Positions 10,247-19,491 are shown, numbered from the stretch's first letter. The stretch is DNA of 64,000 nt from Nitratireductor luteus (GCF_026162365.1 NZ_JAOANW010000007.1:1-64000), one strand, 5' to 3'. A program made the numbers and translations. The notes: generated from the letters alone by a model not told the origin.

Positions 10247-12517
10247 TCACAGAGGAATGTCATGTTCGCTGGCAAACTGCCGAAGCTCCGCGCGGATATC
10301 GGTTTTCGCAGCGTTCTTGGCAAGGGCAATCTCCATGCGCTCGCTCAGCGCCTCCAGCGGCAGCTCACACAACATGGCCTTAACCGGGCCGATCGAGGCC
10401 GGGGCCATGGAGATAGCCCGATAGCCTATCCCCAGAAGCGCCATCGCCGAGATCGGCCGCCCGGCCAACTCGCCGCACAGCGTCACCGGCTTGTCCGCTT
10501 TCCTGCCGGCTTCCGCGATCTGCCGCAGCAGGCGCAGGAACGGCGCGCATAGGGGATCGAAGCGGTCGGCAATGCGTGTATTGCCGCGATCGGTCGCCAT
10601 CACGAACTGGAAAAGATCGTTGGAGCCGACCGAGACGAAATCCACCGCGCTCATCAACTCGTCCAGTTGCCACAGAAGCGAGGGCACCTCCACCATCGCT
10701 CCCAGCTTGAGGCTGGTCGGCAGATGATGGGCGAATCGAGACAGGTGGCGCACCTCCCGATCGATGATGTCGCGCGCCTTGGCTATCTCGGAGATTTCCG
10801 TCACCATGGGCAGCATCAGTTTCAGTTCGCGCCCGCCCGATGCCTTCAGCAGCGCCCGAACCTGCGTACGCAACAGGCCGGGACGATCGAGCGTCAAGCG
10901 AATGGCGCGCCAGCCGAGCGCCGGGTTTTCCTCCTGCTGCACACCCTTGAAATAGGGCAGAACCTTGTCGCCTCCAATGTCGATGGTGCGAAAGGTGACC
11001 GGCTTGCCGTCCGCCGCATCGATCACTTCCCGGTACAGACGCTCCTGCGCCTCCACCCGCGGGAAGGTCGACGCCACCATGAACTGCAACTCCGTGCGGA
11101 ACAGCCCGATACCCGCCGCGCCGGACTGGGCAAGCTGCGGCAGGTCCACCGCCAGCCCGGCATTCATCAACAATTCGACAGCCACGCCGTCCTTGCTGAC
11201 CGGCGGCCGGTCGCGCAACTCGCGGTAAAGCTGCTGCCGCCGCGCCCTGAACCGGACCTTCTCCGAATAGGCCGCCTCGATATCGGCTTGCGGGCGCAGA
11301 TGAACCTGCCCTTCCTCGCCGTCCACGATGATCGCATCGCCATTTTCCGAGAGCGAAACCGCACCCTTGACCTGGCCCACCGTCGGCAGGCCGATGGCAC
11401 GGGCGACGATCACGATGTGGCTCGTCGGCGCCCCATCTTCAAGCACCAGGCCGCGCAGCTTTTGCCTCGGATAGTCCAGCAATTCGGCGGCGCCCATGTT
11501 GCGGGCGACCAGTATCGCGTCCTTGGGCAGCACTTCCGCCAGCGCATCCGGGCCCCGCCCCATGAGCTGCCGCAGCAGCCGGTTGGCCAGGTCATCGAAG
11601 TCGCTCATGCGCTCGCGCAGATAGGGATCGGTCATGTGCAGCATACGCGCGCGCATGTCGCTCTGCACCTTTTCCACCGCCGCCTCCGCCGTAAGGCCGT
11701 TGCGCACCGCCTCTTCCAGCCGCCGCACCCAGCCGCGGTCGTTTGCGAACATGCGGTAGGCTTCCAGCACCGCACGGTGCTCGCCCTCGAAAGCCACGTC
11801 GCGGCGCGACAGCATGTCATCGATGGAAAGGCGCAGCGAACTCAACGCCACCTCCAGCCGCTCAATCTCCTGGTCGCTGTCTTCGTTGAATAAATTGGTG
11901 ACGACGACGCGCGGTTCGTGCAGGACGACGTGGCCGAGCCCGACGCCCTCGTTGAAAGAGAGCCCGTCCATGCTGACGGAGCGGCGCAGGTCGAGCTCCA
12001 TGCCGGGACGCGTCAGCCGCGCCAGATCGCCCGTGGCGATCATTTCGGCAATGACCATCGCCACGGTTTCCAGCGCTTCCATCTCGTCGTCGCGATAATG
12101 GCGCTTGGTGCGATTCTGCACGACCAGCACGCCGAGCGTTCGCCCGGCGCGAAGCACCGGCACACCGAGGAAGGAATGATAGATCTCCTCGCCCGTTTCC
12201 GGCAGATAGGCGAAAGCCGGATGCTTCTGCGCGTCGGACAGGTTGAGCGCGCGGGCGCTCGCCGCGATGGTGCCGACGAGGCCCTGGCCCAGCCTCAGCT
12301 GCGCAAGGTGGACCGAGCCGGGATTAAGACCTTCGGTCGCATAGAGTTCGAGAAAGGAATCGGCCCGCAGAATATATAGCGAGCACACCTCGGCTACCAT
12401 GTTCTGGGCGATTTCGCGCACGATGCGGTCGAGCCGCTCCTGCGGCTCGAGCGCCTCCGCCATCATCTCGCGAAGACGCCTCAGCAAAACACGTGGACCG
12501 GCGGTTGTCTCTCGCAT
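10247..12517 (-). CDS. ptsP: PEP-protein phosphotransferase of the nitrogen PTS (EI-Ntr)
   Basis: 756 residues. An N-terminal GAF domain (about 20-165) is followed by the PTS enzyme I core: the N-terminal domain, the phosphohistidine swivel domain with the active-site His in DGAPTSHIVIVARA (about residue 370), and the C-terminal PEP-binding TIM barrel with GLFRTELQF and a terminal LCGELAGRP. EI-Ntr passes phosphate from PEP to NPr and EIIA-Ntr, a regulatory chain linked to nitrogen and potassium status; the GAF domain binds glutamine in studied rhizobial homologues. It lies downstream of lysC on the same strand, separated by a 38-base hairpin at 12525-12562. Confidence 0.96.
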   Translation of the reverse strand: MRETTAGPRVLLRRLREMMAEALEPQERLDRIVREIAQNMVAEVCSLYILRADSFLELYATEGLNPGSVHLAQLRLGQGLVGTIAASARALNLSDAQKHPAFAYLPETGEEIYHSFLGVPVLRAGRTLGVLVVQNRTKRHYRDDEMEALETVAMVIAEMIATGDLARLTRPGMELDLRRSVSMDGLSFNEGVGLGHVVLHEPRVVVTNLFNEDSDQEIERLEVALSSLRLSIDDMLSRRDVAFEGEHRAVLEAYRMFANDRGWVRRLEEAVRNGLTAEAAVEKVQSDMRARMLHMTDPYLRERMSDFDDLANRLLRQLMGRGPDALAEVLPKDAILVARNMGAAELLDYPRQKLRGLVLEDGAPTSHIVIVARAIGLPTVGQVKGAVSLSENGDAIIVDGEEGQVHLRPQADIEAAYSEKVRFRARRQQLYRELRDRPPVSKDGVAVELLMNAGLAVDLPQLAQSGAAGIGLFRTELQFMVASTFPRVEAQERLYREVIDAADGKPVTFRTIDIGGDKVLPYFKGVQQEENPALGWRAIRLTLDRPGLLRTQVRALLKASGGRELKLMLPMVTEISEIAKARDIIDREVRHLSRFAHHLPTSLKLGAMVEVPSLLWQLDELMSAVDFVSVGSNDLFQFVMATDRGNTRIADRFDPLCAPFLRLLRQIAEAGRKADKPVTLCGELAGRPISAMALLGIGYRAISMAPASIGPVKAMLCELPLEALSERMEIALAKNAAKTDIRAELRQFASEHDIPL

Positions 12518-12524
12518 CGGACCC

Positions 12525-12562
12525 CTCTTTTAGGTGCTGCCCCGCGACAGCACTAAAAAGAG
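12525..12562. promoter_or_regulatory. 15-bp-arm hairpin between lysC and ptsP
   Basis: CTCTTTTAGGTGCTG and CAGCACTAAAAAGAG are inverted repeats with only two mismatches around an 8-base loop. It fills most of the 67-base lysC-ptsP gap. No T-run follows on either strand, so it is not a canonical intrinsic terminator; RNA processing, mRNA stabilisation or partial termination are possible. Confidence 0.5.
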
Positions 12563-12584
12563 CGGTCGGCGGGAACTCTTCCAG

Positions 12585-13859
12585 TTATTGCTTATCGAGA
12601 CCGTAGACAGAATGCAAAGTCCGCACGGCCAGTTCCGCGTAGGCGCCGTCGATCAAGATTGAAATCTTGATTTCCGAAGTTGTGATCGCCCGGATGTTGA
12701 TTCCCTTCTCGGCAAGCGCCTTGAACGCCGTTGCCGCAACGCCTGCATGGCTGCGCATGCCGATGCCGATAACCGATACCTTGACCATCCCGGCCTCCGA
12801 CTGGATGGCGTCGAAGCCGACCTGTTCGCGCACCTTATCCAGCACGTTCAGGGTTTTGTCGAGGTCGCCCGTGGGCACGGTGAAGGTCATGTCCGTGCGC
12901 GAACCATCTTCCGAGATGTTCTGCACGATCATGTCGACATTGATATTGGCTTCGGCGAGCGGCCCGAAAATCCCCGCCGAAACACCCGGCCGGTCGGCCA
13001 GGCGGCGCAGCGAGACCTGCGCCTCATCCTTGGCATAGGCAATGCCGGTTACGACTTGCTGTTCCACGATCTCTTCCTCGTCGCAAATGAGCGTTCCGGG
13101 CGGGTTGTCGAAATCGCCCATGCCCGGCGCATCCGGGTCTTCGAGCGACGATCTTACAAAGGTCCGCACCTTATACACCATCGCAAGCTCGACCGATCGA
13201 ACCTGTAGCACCTTCGCTCCGAGCGAGGCCATCTCCAGCATCTCCTCAAAGGAAATCCTGGAAAGACGGCGCGCCTTCGGCTCGACGCGCGGGTCCGTGG
13301 TATAGACTCCGTCCACATCCGTATAAATATCGCAGCGGTCGGCCTTCACGGCGGCGGCCATCGCCACCGCACTGGTGTCGGAGCCGCCACGGCCCAGCGT
13401 CGCAATACGGTTGTCCGGCGCCAGACCCTGGAACCCGGTGACGACGGCTACCTGCCCCGTTCCCATCCGGCGCACCATCTCGCTGCCGTCGATCTCGAGG
13501 ATGCGGGCAGCGCCGTGCGCGTTGTCCGTCTGGATGGGCACCTGCCAGCCCTGCCACGACCGGGCGTCAACCCCTATCGACTGCAGCGCGATGGCCAGGA
13601 GACCGGCCGAAACCTGCTCCCCGGACGCAACGATGGCGTCATATTCGCGCGCGTCGAAGAAAGGTGAACTGCCTCCCGACGCCTTCGGCATGTCGCGCGC
13701 CCAGCCGACCAGCTCATTCGTCTTGCCCGCCATGGCGGAGACGACGACGGCCACTTCGTTGCCCGCGTCGACCTCGCGTTTGACGTGGCGCGCGACATTG
13801 TGGATGCGGGCGATGTCGGCGACGGACGTCCCGCCGAATTTCATCACGATGCGCGCCAT
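12585..13859 (-). CDS. lysC: Aspartate kinase
   Basis: 424 residues from the ATG at 13859 (MARIVMKFGGTSVADIARIH); the longer in-frame start adds a non-family leader. The amino-acid kinase domain has KFGGTSV at the N-terminus, a nucleotide-binding GRGGSDTSAVAMA (about 170) and TDVDGVYTTDPR. Two ACT domains follow (about 265-335 and 345-424), where lysine and/or threonine feed-back usually acts. It phosphorylates aspartate, the first step to lysine, threonine, methionine and diaminopimelate. LysA for the end of the lysine pathway is elsewhere in this window (51230). lysC beside ubiG is a common rhizobial arrangement; here two small genes intervene. Confidence 0.97.
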   Translation of the reverse strand: MARIVMKFGGTSVADIARIHNVARHVKREVDAGNEVAVVVSAMAGKTNELVGWARDMPKASGGSSPFFDAREYDAIVASGEQVSAGLLAIALQSIGVDARSWQGWQVPIQTDNAHGAARILEIDGSEMVRRMGTGQVAVVTGFQGLAPDNRIATLGRGGSDTSAVAMAAAVKADRCDIYTDVDGVYTTDPRVEPKARRLSRISFEEMLEMASLGAKVLQVRSVELAMVYKVRTFVRSSLEDPDAPGMGDFDNPPGTLICDEEEIVEQQVVTGIAYAKDEAQVSLRRLADRPGVSAGIFGPLAEANINVDMIVQNISEDGSRTDMTFTVPTGDLDKTLNVLDKVREQVGFDAIQSEAGMVKVSVIGIGMRSHAGVAATAFKALAEKGINIRAITTSEIKISILIDGAYAELAVRTLHSVYGLDKQ

Positions 13860-13994
13860 GGTCGCAAGCTGCCTTTGCCTGGAAGTTCCGGTCGCCCGAT
13901 CGGGCGGTTTTTCAAGCGGCCGCGACGGCGGATTCACGCCACGGCCGCGATTTCCATAGCCAAAAGCCCGTATATTCGCAAGCGATGCGCGCGC

Positions 13995-14384
13995 CTATTC
14001 CTTCAGTGGCGAGCCGATGGCCCAGCTATGGCCGAACGGGTCGCGCAACTGCCCGTACCGGCTTCCCCAGAAGGCGTTCTCCAGCGGCATGGTCGCGGTT
14101 GCTCCGGCATCGACGGCCCGCTGATACCATTTGTCCGCATCGTCGACTTCCAGATGGATGGTGACTCCGCGCGGCGCATCCACCGACATGCCATATTCGG
14201 GAAACAGGTCCCACATCATCAGATCGCTGCCGTTGATGCGAATATGCCCATGCATCAGGCGCTTGCCGTCCTCCGCCTCGGCCCGGCTCACCTCTTCGGC
14301 GCCAAAGGCCCTTTTATAGAAGTCGATGGCCGCAGCCGCGCCGTCGATGGTGAGGCATGGGATGATTCCGTTCAATTGCCGCAT
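13995..14384 (-). CDS. VOC (glyoxalase/PhnB-like) family protein
   Basis: 129 residues from the ATG at 14384 (MRQLNGIIPCLTIDGAAAAI). The paired beta-alpha-beta-beta-beta modules of the vicinal oxygen chelate fold are recognisable: CLTIDGAAAAIDFYKRAFGAEE at the front, HGHIRINGSDLMMWD in the middle and a PhnB-type second half with LEVDDADKWYQRAVDAGA and FWGSRYGQLRDPFGH. Substrate is unknown. It is transcribed divergently from an ArsR/SRPBCC pair with 93 bases between the start codons, so the ArsR repressor could control both sides (inference); VOC, ArsR and SRPBCC genes often travel together. Confidence 0.88.
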   Translation of the reverse strand: MRQLNGIIPCLTIDGAAAAIDFYKRAFGAEEVSRAEAEDGKRLMHGHIRINGSDLMMWDLFPEYGMSVDAPRGVTIHLEVDDADKWYQRAVDAGATATMPLENAFWGSRYGQLRDPFGHSWAIGSPLKE

Positions 14385-14477
14385 GGGAAATCTCCTCCTG
14401 GGAAAACAACTGCCGCTTGACGGGAGCATGGCACCGGATTAACTGACATTCAAGCCAATACTTGAATGAGGAACCGA

Positions 14478-14825
14478 ATGGCGCGAGGCTCGGCCGCACA
14501 CGATGTTTTCGGCGCGATCGCCGACCCGACGCGCCGGCGTATTCTTGAACGCTTGGGCAATACGGAACGCTCGGTGAACGAGCTGACGGCGGGCACCGGC
14601 CTCACGACCTCCGCCATCTCCCTGCATCTTCAGGTGCTGCTGCGCGCGGGTCTGGTAAGCCGGCGCGTTGCCGGCCGCCATCGCTTCTATCGTCTGGACC
14701 CTGCGCCGCTGCGCGACGTGGCGGATTGGGCAGCGCAGCTTTCAGCATTCTGGGCCCACAATCTCGACCGCCTGCAGCAACTCGCCGAGGAAAAGGATGC
14801 TTCAAGCAATCGAACTGAGGATTGA
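14478..14825 (+). CDS. ArsR family winged-helix repressor
   Basis: 115 residues. The ATG at 14478 is chosen because GAGGAA sits just upstream of it; an ATG 12 bases earlier is in frame. The wHTH is clear: VFGAIADPTRRRILERLG, then ELTAGTGLTTSAISLHLQVLL (recognition helix) and the wing VSRRVAGRHRFYRLDPAPL. No metal-binding ELCVCDL-type cysteines are present, so it belongs to the non-metal group. Its last 29 bases overlap the start of the SRPBCC gene, a layout typical of ArsR/AHSA1 pairs. Confidence 0.92.
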   Translation: MARGSAAHDVFGAIADPTRRRILERLGNTERSVNELTAGTGLTTSAISLHLQVLLRAGLVSRRVAGRHRFYRLDPAPLRDVADWAAQLSAFWAHNLDRLQQLAEEKDASSNRTED

Positions 14826-15222
14826 GCGGCGCATCGAGGCCTCGCTGGCCACCGTATGGGCCTGCATCACGACGCCCGAACTGATTGCCCACTGGTTCTT
14901 CACCGTCGACTTCAAGCCGGTGGCGGGCCACCGGTTCACGGTCACCGGCGCAAGCGTTCCCGGCTGGCGCGGATGGACCAATGTCGAGATTCTGGAACTC
15001 GAACCGCCGCACAGGATGGTCTGGAAGTTTGACTGCGTGGATGAGGCGCCACCATCCCGCGTGACTTTTGATCTTACCGAGGAGGGCGGAGGGGTGCGGC
15101 TGGTTCTCACCCATGAAGGCGAAGTGCCCGCAAGAACCCGGCAGTTGCTGAAGGAAGGCTGGTCGAGCTACCTGCCCCGGCTGGCGGGGCTGGCGGGGCT
15201 GGCGGCCAAGATGCCGTCTTGA
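14797..15222 (+). CDS. SRPBCC / AHSA1 (activator of Hsp90 ATPase-like) domain protein
   Basis: 141 residues starting within the 3' end of the ArsR gene (ATG at 14797 preceded by GAGGAAAAGG). It shows the START-like AHSA1 pattern: [33 protein letters not shown]-type turn with [20 protein letters not shown] and a C-terminal helix [12 protein letters not shown]. The tail contains a CTGGCGGGG tandem repeat coding for LAGLAGLA. The family binds hydrophobic ligands or acts as an accessory factor; with an ArsR partner the ligand could be the signal sensed (inference). Ligand unknown. Confidence 0.88.
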   Translation: MLQAIELRIERRIEASLATVWACITTPELIAHWFFTVDFKPVAGHRFTVTGASVPGWRGWTNVEILELEPPHRMVWKFDCVDEAPPSRVTFDLTEEGGGVRLVLTHEGEVPARTRQLLKEGWSSYLPRLAGLAGLAAKMPS

Positions 15223-15311
15223 CATTCGGCCCGCAGGACCCGACTTCATGGCAACGCGTTTGCGCAAGCCCAGGCGGCAATCAGTGGAAACCAGAAGGGA
15301 CCGGCGACGCC

Positions 15312-16055
15312 ATGCCCCAGGCACGACAGACATCCATCGACCCGCGAGAAGTCGAGCGTTTCTCCGCGCTGGCAGCCGAATGGTGGAATCCCAACGGCAA
15401 GTTCCGACCCTTGCACAGGTTCAATCCAGTACGCCTTGCCTATATCCGCGATCACGTCGCGGCGCATTTCGGCCGCGACCCGCGTGGCACGAAGCCGTTT
15501 GACGGGCTGCGCATCCTCGACATCGGCTGCGGCGGCGGGCTCTTGTGCGAGCCCATGGCCCGGCTCGGCGCGGAAATTGTCGGCGCAGACGCCTCCGAAA
15601 CGAATATCGAAGTGGCAAGGCTCCACGCCGCCGAAAGCGGTGTCAATATCGACTACCGAGCAACGCTCGCCGAAACCCTCGCCGACGAAGGCGAGAAATT
15701 CGATGTCATCCTCAACATGGAAGTCGTTGAGCATGTGGCCGACGTCGACTATTTCATCGAAAAATGCGGCGAGATGCTCAAACCCGGCGGCCTGATGTTC
15801 GTCGCCACCATCAACCGCACCACGAAAGCCTGGGGTCTGGCCATCATCGGCGCCGAATATGTGCTGCGCTGGCTGCCGCGCGGCACGCACCAGTACGAAA
15901 AGCTCGTGCGCCCGGCTGAACTGGAGAAGGCCCTGGAGCAGGCAGGCCTTTCCATCAAGGAAAAGACCGGCGTCGTCTACAACCCGCTCGCCGACCGCTG
16001 GCAGCGCTCGAAGGACATGGATGTGAACTATATGGTGCTGGCGGAGAAGCCTTAG
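15312..16055 (+). CDS. ubiG: Bifunctional ubiquinone O-methyltransferase UbiG
   Basis: 247 residues from the ATG at 15312 ([20 protein letters not shown]). Family hallmarks are [19 protein letters not shown] near the N-terminus, motif [34 protein letters not shown], and the lipid-binding C-terminal part with [17 protein letters not shown] and [10 protein letters not shown]. UbiG carries out both O-methylations of ubiquinone synthesis at the inner membrane. Downstream a short rhizobial repeat-like stretch (16054-16105) separates it from the convergent DUF1178 gene. Confidence 0.96.
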   Translation: MPQARQTSIDPREVERFSALAAEWWNPNGKFRPLHRFNPVRLAYIRDHVAAHFGRDPRGTKPFDGLRILDIGCGGGLLCEPMARLGAEIVGADASETNIEVARLHAAESGVNIDYRATLAETLADEGEKFDVILNMEVVEHVADVDYFIEKCGEMLKPGGLMFVATINRTTKAWGLAIIGAEYVLRWLPRGTHQYEKLVRPAELEKALEQAGLSIKEKTGVVYNPLADRWQRSKDMDVNYMVLAEKP

Positions 16056-16130
16056 AGCGTCCCTTGTTGCCGGTTTATTCGGCTGTCAGGCGATTCCACC
16101 CGACGGCAAAAGCCTCGCGGCATCTCAGGG

Positions 16131-16556
16131 TTAGTTCCGATCCTCGGGAAACACCGGCAGCGGCAGGAAGTCGACCCCATCCTCCACCAGCCCCTTCACG
16201 TCCTCGGTCGTCGCCTCGCCATAGATGCCCCGCGGGTCGGTCTCGCCGAAATGGATTTTTCGGGCTTCCTCGGCGAACTTGTCCCCCACGTAATCGGCGT
16301 TCTCGCGAACCTTCTCGCTCAGCGCCTTGAGCTTCGCCAGCGCCTGCTTCTGCTCATCGCCCATGGCCAGTGCCACCTGCGATTTCTTGCGACTGGTGGA
16401 AACGGCGGGCGCCATCAGCGCCTTGTGGACATCGTTGGAGCCGCAATGCGGACAGGCAACGAACCCCTTCTCGTTTTGAGCATCGAAATCCGCGCCATTG
16501 CGGAACCAGGCGTCGAAACCATGATCCTGCGCACAGACAAGATCGAAACGGATCAC
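16131..16556 (-). CDS. DUF1178 family protein
   Basis: 141 residues. The N-terminus MIRFDLVCAQDHGFDAWF and the zinc-ribbon-like CPHCGSNDVHKALMAP are diagnostic of DUF1178, which is found in proteobacteria and has no assigned function. A Cys in VCAQDH plus CPHC could bind one zinc ion. It overlaps the 3' end of the nitrilase gene by four bases on the same strand, and the same pairing (Nit1-like amidohydrolase, glutaredoxin, DUF1178) is frequent in Rhizobiales. Confidence 0.92.
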   Translation of the reverse strand: MIRFDLVCAQDHGFDAWFRNGADFDAQNEKGFVACPHCGSNDVHKALMAPAVSTSRKKSQVALAMGDEQKQALAKLKALSEKVRENADYVGDKFAEEARKIHFGETDPRGIYGEATTEDVKGLVEDGVDFLPLPVFPEDRN

Positions 16557-17404
16557 GATACAGTCTCCGCGTAGAACGCTCGCGCAAGGTTGAACTCGCG
16601 CGCATTGGCGAGATTGGGGATCTTGCCGCGCGCCGCGCGCGACTGCTCCACGTCGATGTCGGCGACGACCACCGCCGGCTCGTCATGCGCGGCTTCCGCC
16701 AGCACCTTGCCCCATGGGTCGACGATGATGGAATGGCCATAGGTCTCGCGCCCGTCCTCATGCCTGCCGCCCTGGGCCGCCGCGATCAGGAAGGCGCCGT
16801 TCTCGATGGCGCGGGCGCGTGTCAGGACATGCCAATGCGCCTCGCCCGTCTGGCGGGTGAACGCGGCGGGCGCTGTCAGCACCTGCGCGCCGGTCATGGC
16901 CTGGGTGCGGAAAAGCTGCGGGAACCGCAGATCGTAGCAGATCGCAAAACCGAGCGCGGCCATGGGCAGATCGACCACTAGCGTCGCTTCGCCGGGGGCG
17001 TAAGTGGCCGATTCCCGCCAGCTTTCGCCATTATCGAGATCGACGTCGAACATGTGGATCTTGTCATAAGTGGCGATACGCTCGCCGTCCGGACCGAAGA
17101 GGAATGCGCGGTTGGCGACCTTGCCACCGCCCACGGCGATCGCCGTCGACCCTACATGCACGAACAACCCGCATTCCCGGGCCAGTCGCGCCGCTCGGGC
17201 CACCAACGGGTCCTTCGCTTCGTCGGTGATGTTGTCCAGAAGCTGCGCCCGGTCCCGCACCAGCAGACCTGTCATCTCCGGGCTCTGCACATAATGCGCA
17301 CCCTGCTTTGCCGCATCGCGGACCAGCCGCTCGAATTCGGCCACATTGGTCGCGACCGTCATGCCCGAGCGCATCTGAAGGGCTGCTGCGCGGAAGGTCG
17401 TCAT
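16553..17404 (-). CDS. Carbon-nitrogen hydrolase (Nit1-type, deaminated glutathione amidase-like)
   Basis: 283 residues from the ATG at 17404 (MTTFRAAALQMRSGMTVATN). The nitrilase triad is visible: Glu in SPEMTG (about 42), Lys in YDKIHMFDVDL (about 113), Cys in FAICYDLRFPQLFR (about 150). The Nit1/NIT family hydrolyses deaminated glutathione, a repair reaction; that assignment follows from sequence resemblance and from its position directly after a glutaredoxin gene, with a four-base overlap. It could also be another omega-amidase. Confidence 0.9.
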   Translation of the reverse strand: MTTFRAAALQMRSGMTVATNVAEFERLVRDAAKQGAHYVQSPEMTGLLVRDRAQLLDNITDEAKDPLVARAARLARECGLFVHVGSTAIAVGGGKVANRAFLFGPDGERIATYDKIHMFDVDLDNGESWRESATYAPGEATLVVDLPMAALGFAICYDLRFPQLFRTQAMTGAQVLTAPAAFTRQTGEAHWHVLTRARAIENGAFLIAAAQGGRHEDGRETYGHSIIVDPWGKVLAEAAHDEPAVVVADIDVEQSRAARGKIPNLANAREFNLARAFYAETVS

Positions 17405-17682
17405 TGTACAGCTCCGCCAACACCCTGCTCGGCCAGCAGATCGTCGAGCCGGCCATCGGCCTCCAGCGCGAAAAGCTCGTCGCTGCCTCCTACATGGGCA
17501 TCGCCGATGAATATCTGCGGAAAAGTCGCACGGCCATTCGCCCGCTGAATCATCTCCTGCCGCAGTTCGGCGGAGAAGCTGGCGTCGTGTTCGGTGAAGT
17601 CGACACCCTTGTTTTCGAGCAGGCGTTTTGCGCGGCTGCAATAGCCGCACCCCATCCGCGTATAGATCGTCACATTCGGCAT
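17401..17682 (-). CDS. grxC: Glutaredoxin 3
   Basis: 93 residues from the ATG at 17682 (MPNVTIYTRMGCGYCSRAKR). The dithiol active site is C-G-Y-C at residues 12-15; the TFPQIFIG cis-proline loop and the GGSDELFALEADGRLDDLL C-terminal helix complete the fold. It reduces disulfides and glutathionylated proteins with glutathione in the cytosol. It overlaps the downstream nitrilase gene by four bases, forming a grxC-nit-DUF1178 unit, and is itself 25 bases after comF. Confidence 0.96.
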   Translation of the reverse strand: MPNVTIYTRMGCGYCSRAKRLLENKGVDFTEHDASFSAELRQEMIQRANGRATFPQIFIGDAHVGGSDELFALEADGRLDDLLAEQGVGGAVQ

Positions 17683-17707
17683 ATGTACACCCAAGTCCCT
17701 TTGACGC

Positions 17708-18484
17708 CTATATAAGTGCGTCCTCGTTTTCAGCAAAGTCCCCCGGCAGGACTCTGGCAAAAGTTATCACATCGACGGTCAGCGCGCCTGCCCGCTTGAG
17801 CGACCGCGCGGCGGCGGCCACCGTGGCCCCGGTGGTATAGACGTCGTCGACCAGCAGCACCCGGCGCGCACGCACGATATGGTTGCTTTCGTCCGGCACG
17901 AGGAAGGCGCCGCGCACATTGGCCTCCCGCTCCCGCGCGCCGAGCCCCACCTGCTGCCGCGTCTTGCGCTTGCGCACCAGTGCCGAGCTCGAATATTCGA
18001 GGCGCGCCAGCCGCGCGAATGCCCGCGCCAGCTCGGCCGACTGATTGAACCTCCTGGCAAAGAACCGCCGGCGATGCAGCGGCACCGGCACCACGACATC
18101 GCAGTCTTCGGCAAGCTCCTTTCCGGCCCGCAGCATCCACCGCGCCATCCAGGGCGCCAAGTCTGTGCGGTCGGCGAATTTCAGCCCCTGCACCAACCGC
18201 CGGGCAACACCGTCGTAGATCACCGCCGAACGCGCCCGGGCGAAGGGCGGCGGATTGGCGATAGCCTCGGCCGACAGAAACCCCTCGCCCATATCATGGC
18301 TGAAAGGCGTGCCCATGACCGGGCACCAGGGCTGCTCCAGAAAACGCACCTTCGGCCAGCAGGAGGCGCAGAGCGTACCGGGCCTGGCGGTCAGGTTGCG
18401 GCATCCAAGGCAGACCGGCGGGAACAAAAGTCGCGACGGTATCGACAACACCGCCCGCACCATGTCGGTCTCGAGCAATCGCAT
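17708..18484 (-). CDS. comF: ComF family phosphoribosyltransferase-like protein
   Basis: 258 residues. An N-terminal double CxxC zinc module (CLGC ... CASC, about 24-42) is followed by the type I PRT fold with VVVPVPLHRRRFFARRFNQ and the PRPP loop VLLVDDVYTTGATVAAAA (about 210). ComF/GntX proteins act in DNA uptake or in single-stranded DNA handling in transformable bacteria; in non-competent species the role is unclear. It is divergent from the methyltransferase gene at 18576. Confidence 0.94.
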   Translation of the reverse strand: MRLLETDMVRAVLSIPSRLLFPPVCLGCRNLTARPGTLCASCWPKVRFLEQPWCPVMGTPFSHDMGEGFLSAEAIANPPPFARARSAVIYDGVARRLVQGLKFADRTDLAPWMARWMLRAGKELAEDCDVVVPVPLHRRRFFARRFNQSAELARAFARLARLEYSSSALVRKRKTRQQVGLGAREREANVRGAFLVPDESNHIVRARRVLLVDDVYTTGATVAAAARSLKRAGALTVDVITFARVLPGDFAENEDALI

Positions 18485-18575
18485 GACTTGTCCACCCCCG
18501 TCCGCTCTCCCATCTTTGCATCATATCCCAAACGTGCGATGGCAAGCACCTCAAGAATGGAAGTCCGGCGAACAG

Positions 18576-19460
18576 ATGGCCGCAATATTCGATACCGAAC
18601 TGCTGGCGGCGCGCAAGCGGCGCGCATTGAGGCAAGGCGACCAGGGCGCGCATTTTCTGATGCGCCGCGCGGCGGAGGATTTGTCCGAGCGCCTGGCGAC
18701 CGTCGAACGCCGGTTCGAGGACGCCGCCGCGATCCACTGCCTGACGGAGGATGCTGCCCGGATACTCCGCGACAGTGGCAAAGTCGGGCGCGTACGGCGC
18801 GTAGAGATGGACGAAGCGCTGATCGCGGGCAACGAAGACGCCGTATCGGCTCAGCCGGAAGTCCTGCCGTTGGAGCCAGAAAAACTCGACCTCGCCGTCT
18901 CGCTTCTCACCCTCCACGAGACCAACGATACGCCCGGCATGCTGGTGCAGATCCGCCGCGCGCTCAAGCCCGACGGCCTGTTCCTTGGCGCCATGAGCGG
19001 CGCCGGCACGCTCCAGGAGCTCAGGCAGAGCCTGCTCGAAGCGGAAACGGAAATCTGCGGTGGCGCGGCGCCGCGCATCAGCCCGTTTGCCGATGTGCGC
19101 GACGTTGGCGCCCTCCTGCAGCGCGCCGGCTTTGCGTTGCCGGTGGCCGATCTGGAGACGCTGACGGTGCGATACGACGACATGTTCGCACTCATCAGGG
19201 ATCTGCGCGCGATGGGCGCCACCAGCGCGCTTGCCGAACGCAGCCGCAGGCCACTGCCCCGCGCCGTGTTCCTGCGCGCCGCCGCGATCTACGCCGAGCG
19301 TTTCGCAGATGCGGACGGCCGCGTTCGCGCGACCTTCAATATCGTGTGGATGTCAGGCTGGGCGCCACATGCCTCACAGCAAAAACCGCTCAAGCCGGGC
19401 TCAGCGAAAATATCGCTCAAGGAAGCGCTGTCGGACGCGATGGAAACGCCCCGCAAATAG
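18576..19460 (+). CDS. BioC/NDUFAF5-like SAM-dependent methyltransferase
   Basis: 294 residues from the ATG at 18576 (MAAIFDTELLAARKRRALRQ), which matches the usual start IFDxxLLxxRRxRA. The protein is the alphaproteobacterial homologue of mitochondrial NDUFAF5: a methyltransferase domain with LDLAVSLLTLHETND and RRALKPDGLFLGAMSGAGTL, followed by a conserved C-terminal part ending in a region with WMSGWAPHASQQKPL. The human protein hydroxylates an arginine in a complex I subunit, and BioC methylates malonyl-ACP; which reaction applies here cannot be told. The classic glycine-rich motif I is weak. Confidence 0.85.
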   Translation: MAAIFDTELLAARKRRALRQGDQGAHFLMRRAAEDLSERLATVERRFEDAAAIHCLTEDAARILRDSGKVGRVRRVEMDEALIAGNEDAVSAQPEVLPLEPEKLDLAVSLLTLHETNDTPGMLVQIRRALKPDGLFLGAMSGAGTLQELRQSLLEAETEICGGAAPRISPFADVRDVGALLQRAGFALPVADLETLTVRYDDMFALIRDLRAMGATSALAERSRRPLPRAVFLRAAAIYAERFADADGRVRATFNIVWMSGWAPHASQQKPLKPGSAKISLKEALSDAMETPRK

Positions 19461-19491
19461 CCCCGCAAATAGCATCGAGTCGGGACGCGGA

